Source of the DNA: an uncultured Rhodospirillales bacterium
GTDB taxonomy: Bacteria; Pseudomonadota; Alphaproteobacteria; Reyranellales; Reyranellaceae
Direction: 5' to 3'
NCBI GenBank assembly: GCA_945957125.1
Contig: CAMFJT010000001.1
Span: 20,940 to 84,939, forward strand
Length of the DNA stretch: 64,000 nucleotides
The notes beneath the pieces were generated by a model, which saw only the letters and a program-made list of their open reading frames with translations, searched no databases and was not told the DNA's origin. Each line of letters starts with the position of its first letter. Positions within the stretch are counted from its first letter, which is position 1. Below are positions 62,443 through 64,000 of the stretch, one piece after another. The translations under genes and the position numbers were made by a program.

Positions 62443-63294
62443 ATGCCGAGACTTTCCACCAACCCGCGCTACGCCGGCCGCCGGCGGCAGAATGCCATCG
62501 CGACCGGGCTTGCCTGGGCGGCCGCGGCCTTCGGCCTGGGCTGGCTGATCCTGATCCTCGGCGTCCTGATCTACGAAGGCATCGGCGGCTTGTCGCTGGC
62601 GGTCTTCACCGAGAACACGCCGCCGCCGGGTTCGGCCGGCGGCCTGCTCAACGCCATCATGGGCTCGATCGTGATGACCGTCCTGGCGGTCGTCATCGGC
62701 ACGCCGATCGGCATCCTGGCCGGCACCTACATGGCCGAGTACGGCCGGCACGACAAGCTCGCCTCGATCGTGCGCTTCATCAACGACATCCTGCTCAGCG
62801 CGCCGTCGGTCGTCATCGGCCTGTTCGTCTACGAGATCGTCGTGGCGCCGATGGGGCACTTCTCCGGCTATGCCGGCTCGATCGCGCTGGCGGTCATCGT
62901 CATTCCCGTCGTCGTGCGGACGACCGAGGACATGCTGCGCCTGGTGCCCGACACGCTGCGCGAGGCGGCGGCCTCGATCGGCCTGCCCCGGGCGCACATG
63001 ATCCTCCGAATCGCCTACCGGGCCGCGCGCGCGGGCATCGTCACCGGTGTCCTTCTGGCCGTCGCCCGGATCAGCGGCGAGACCGCGCCGCTGCTCTTCA
63101 CCGCGCTCAACAACCAGTTCTTCAGCCTCAACATGAATGCGCCGATGCCGAGCCTGCCGGTCGTCATCTTCCAGTTCGCGCTCTCGCCCTACGAGGAGTG
63201 GCAGAAGCTCGCCTGGACCGGCGCGCTGCTGATCACCGTCACGGTGCTGGCGCTCAGTATCCTTGCCCGTTCCCTGACCGCGAGAAAATCATGA
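62443..63294 (+). CDS. pstA: Phosphate ABC transporter permease
   Basis: 283 residues with six helices. The coupling loop is [51 protein letters not shown]. It pairs with PstC. Its stop overlaps the pstB start (ATGA), showing translational coupling. Confidence 0.95.
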   Translation: MPRLSTNPRYAGRRRQNAIATGLAWAAAAFGLGWLILILGVLIYEGIGGLSLAVFTENTPPPGSAGGLLNAIMGSIVMTVLAVVIGTPIGILAGTYMAEYGRHDKLASIVRFINDILLSAPSVVIGLFVYEIVVAPMGHFSGYAGSIALAVIVIPVVVRTTEDMLRLVPDTLREAAASIGLPRAHMILRIAYRAARAGIVTGVLLAVARISGETAPLLFTALNNQFFSLNMNAPMPSLPVVIFQFALSPYEEWQKLAWTGALLITVTVLALSILARSLTARKS

Positions 63295-64000
63295 GCATGA
63301 CTTCGCAGCAAGGCGCCACGCACCAGGGCGCCACGCAACAGGGCGCCACCGTCTCCGTGCCGGTGGCGACCCACAAGAGCATCGACATGGCCGGCCTCGC
63401 GGAGAAGGTGTCGATCCGCAACCTCGAGTTCTTCTACGGCGACTCGCGCGCGCTGAAGAACATCAACCTGTCGCTCTACGCCAACAAGTCGACGGCGTTC
63501 ATCGGTCCCTCGGGCTGCGGCAAGTCCACGCTGCTGCGCATCCTGAACCGCATGTACGACCTCTATCCCGGCCAGCGCGCGACGGGCGAGGTGCTGTTCG
63601 ACGGCGAGAACCTTCTTGCCCCCGGCGTCGACATCAATCTCCTGCGCGCCCGGATCGGCATGGTGTTCCAGAAGCCGACGCCGTTCCCGATGACGATCTA
63701 CGAGAACATCGCCTTCGGCATCCGGCTCTACGAGAAGCTGCCGCGCGCCGAGGTCGACGCGCGCGTCGAGCACGCGTTGCGTCGCGCTGCGCTGTGGGAC
63801 GAGGTCAAGGACAAGCTGGGGACCAGCGGCCTCGGCCTTTCCGGCGGCCAGCAGCAGCGGCTCTGCATTGCACGCACCGTGGCGGTCAAGCCGGAGGTGA
63901 TCCTGTTCGACGAGCCGTGCTCGGCGCTCGATCCGATCTCGACCGCCAAGATCGAGGAGCTGATCGACGAGCTGAAGCAGGACTACACGATCGTGATCGT
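63291..64000 (+). CDS. pstB: Phosphate ABC transporter ATPase (partial, runs off window)
   Basis: The 3' end is outside the window; 236 codons are visible. Walker [11 protein letters not shown]-loop [11 protein letters not shown], signature [12 protein letters not shown] and Walker [14 protein letters not shown] are all present. A non-conserved N-terminus contains a triplicated pentapeptide ([15 protein letters not shown]) before [20 protein letters not shown]. It energises PstCA; phoU and phoB may follow beyond the end. Confidence 0.95.
   Translation, partial: MSMTSQQGATHQGATQQGATVSVPVATHKSIDMAGLAEKVSIRNLEFFYGDSRALKNINLSLYANKSTAFIGPSGCGKSTLLRILNRMYDLYPGQRATGEVLFDGENLLAPGVDINLLRARIGMVFQKPTPFPMTIYENIAFGIRLYEKLPRAEVDARVEHALRRAALWDEVKDKLGTSGLGLSGGQQQRLCIARTVAVKPEVILFDEPCSALDPISTAKIEELIDELKQDYTIVI
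63306..63350 (+). repeat. 15-bp in-frame triplicate in pstB N-terminus
   Basis: Three near-identical 15-bp units encode (Q/H)QGAT three times. This is a short coding microrepeat outside the ATPase core. Confidence 0.8.

Noticed and set aside
1-64000. CRISPR arrays, insertion sequences, rRNA and tRNA genes
   Set aside because: No regular spacer repeats, transposase motifs or recognisable RNA-gene sequences were seen; a tRNAscan or Infernal run would be decisive.

Overview
This is a high-GC window (both strands carry long shadow ORFs) from what looks like a soil or water alphaproteobacterium. The evidence is FNR-type regulators with alphaproteobacterial architecture, a Bug-type periplasmic receptor, a DUF2585 protein, PPK2 paralogues and a Pho/Pst locus. 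I cannot fix the genus; a Reyranella-like rhodospirillalean or hyphomicrobialean is a guess. I saw no rRNA, tRNA, CRISPR array or insertion sequence.

Layout. (1) 1-5 kb: a secreted EF-hand protein, an endonuclease/exonuclease/phosphatase-fold enzyme, a large membrane protein and a CPA2 antiporter. (2) 5-25.7 kb: an exopolysaccharide or surface-polysaccharide locus of Wzx/Wzy type. It has dTDP-rhamnose genes (rfbC, rfbD, rfbA; no rfbB here), a Wzy-like polymerase/ligase, a BY-kinase-like protein with a damaged Walker A, a GMC oxidoreductase, five glycosyltransferase-like proteins, a secreted hydrolase-like protein, Wza, Wzx, a chain-length protein, a cupin, an unusual 2OG-oxygenase fusion and the priming sugar transferase. 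(3) 25.7-46.3 kb: a low-oxygen/fermentation island. It has three Crp/Fnr regulators (one truncated), three PPK2 proteins (one with a destroyed active site), a CBS-BON protein, DUF2254, a Bug receptor, an RND pump, pta-ackA, pflB-pflA and an AspT-type exchanger. I found six FNR-box-like dyads (TTGAC-N4-GTCAA type), nearly all in the promoter gaps of these operons and mostly 54-68 bp from the start codon. (4) 46.4-54.3 kb: a YCII plus ECF sigma pair, a DMT transporter, two SAM methyltransferases, a SpoU methyltransferase, a DUF2585 protein, rlmN and a vapBC-type toxin-antitoxin pair with a perfect palindromic operator. (5) 54.4-58.8 kb: argG, then an Lgt-like membrane enzyme, a radical SAM protein resembling archaeal tetraether synthase, a small membrane protein and a rhomboid protease. 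(6) 58.8-64 kb: phoR-pstS-pstC-pstA-pstB (pstB runs off the window), with a Pho-box-like repeat before pstS.

How the genes work together. The polysaccharide locus contains most steps of a Wzx/Wzy pathway: priming, sugar addition, flipping, polymerisation, length control and export. The central island appears to be one FNR regulon joining mixed-acid energy conservation (PFL, Pta, AckA) to polyphosphate-driven nucleotide phosphorylation (PPK2). Fnr-family genes sit at the ends of two or three of its operons, suggesting feedback. The most unusual items are the HxG-type 2OG oxygenase fused to a sporadic-carbohydrate-cluster domain, the pseudo-PPK2, the Walker A lysine-to-asparagine change in the BY-kinase homologue, and the Lgt-like/radical SAM lipid-modification candidate operon. 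Family names are assigned from memory of motifs; no database search was run.
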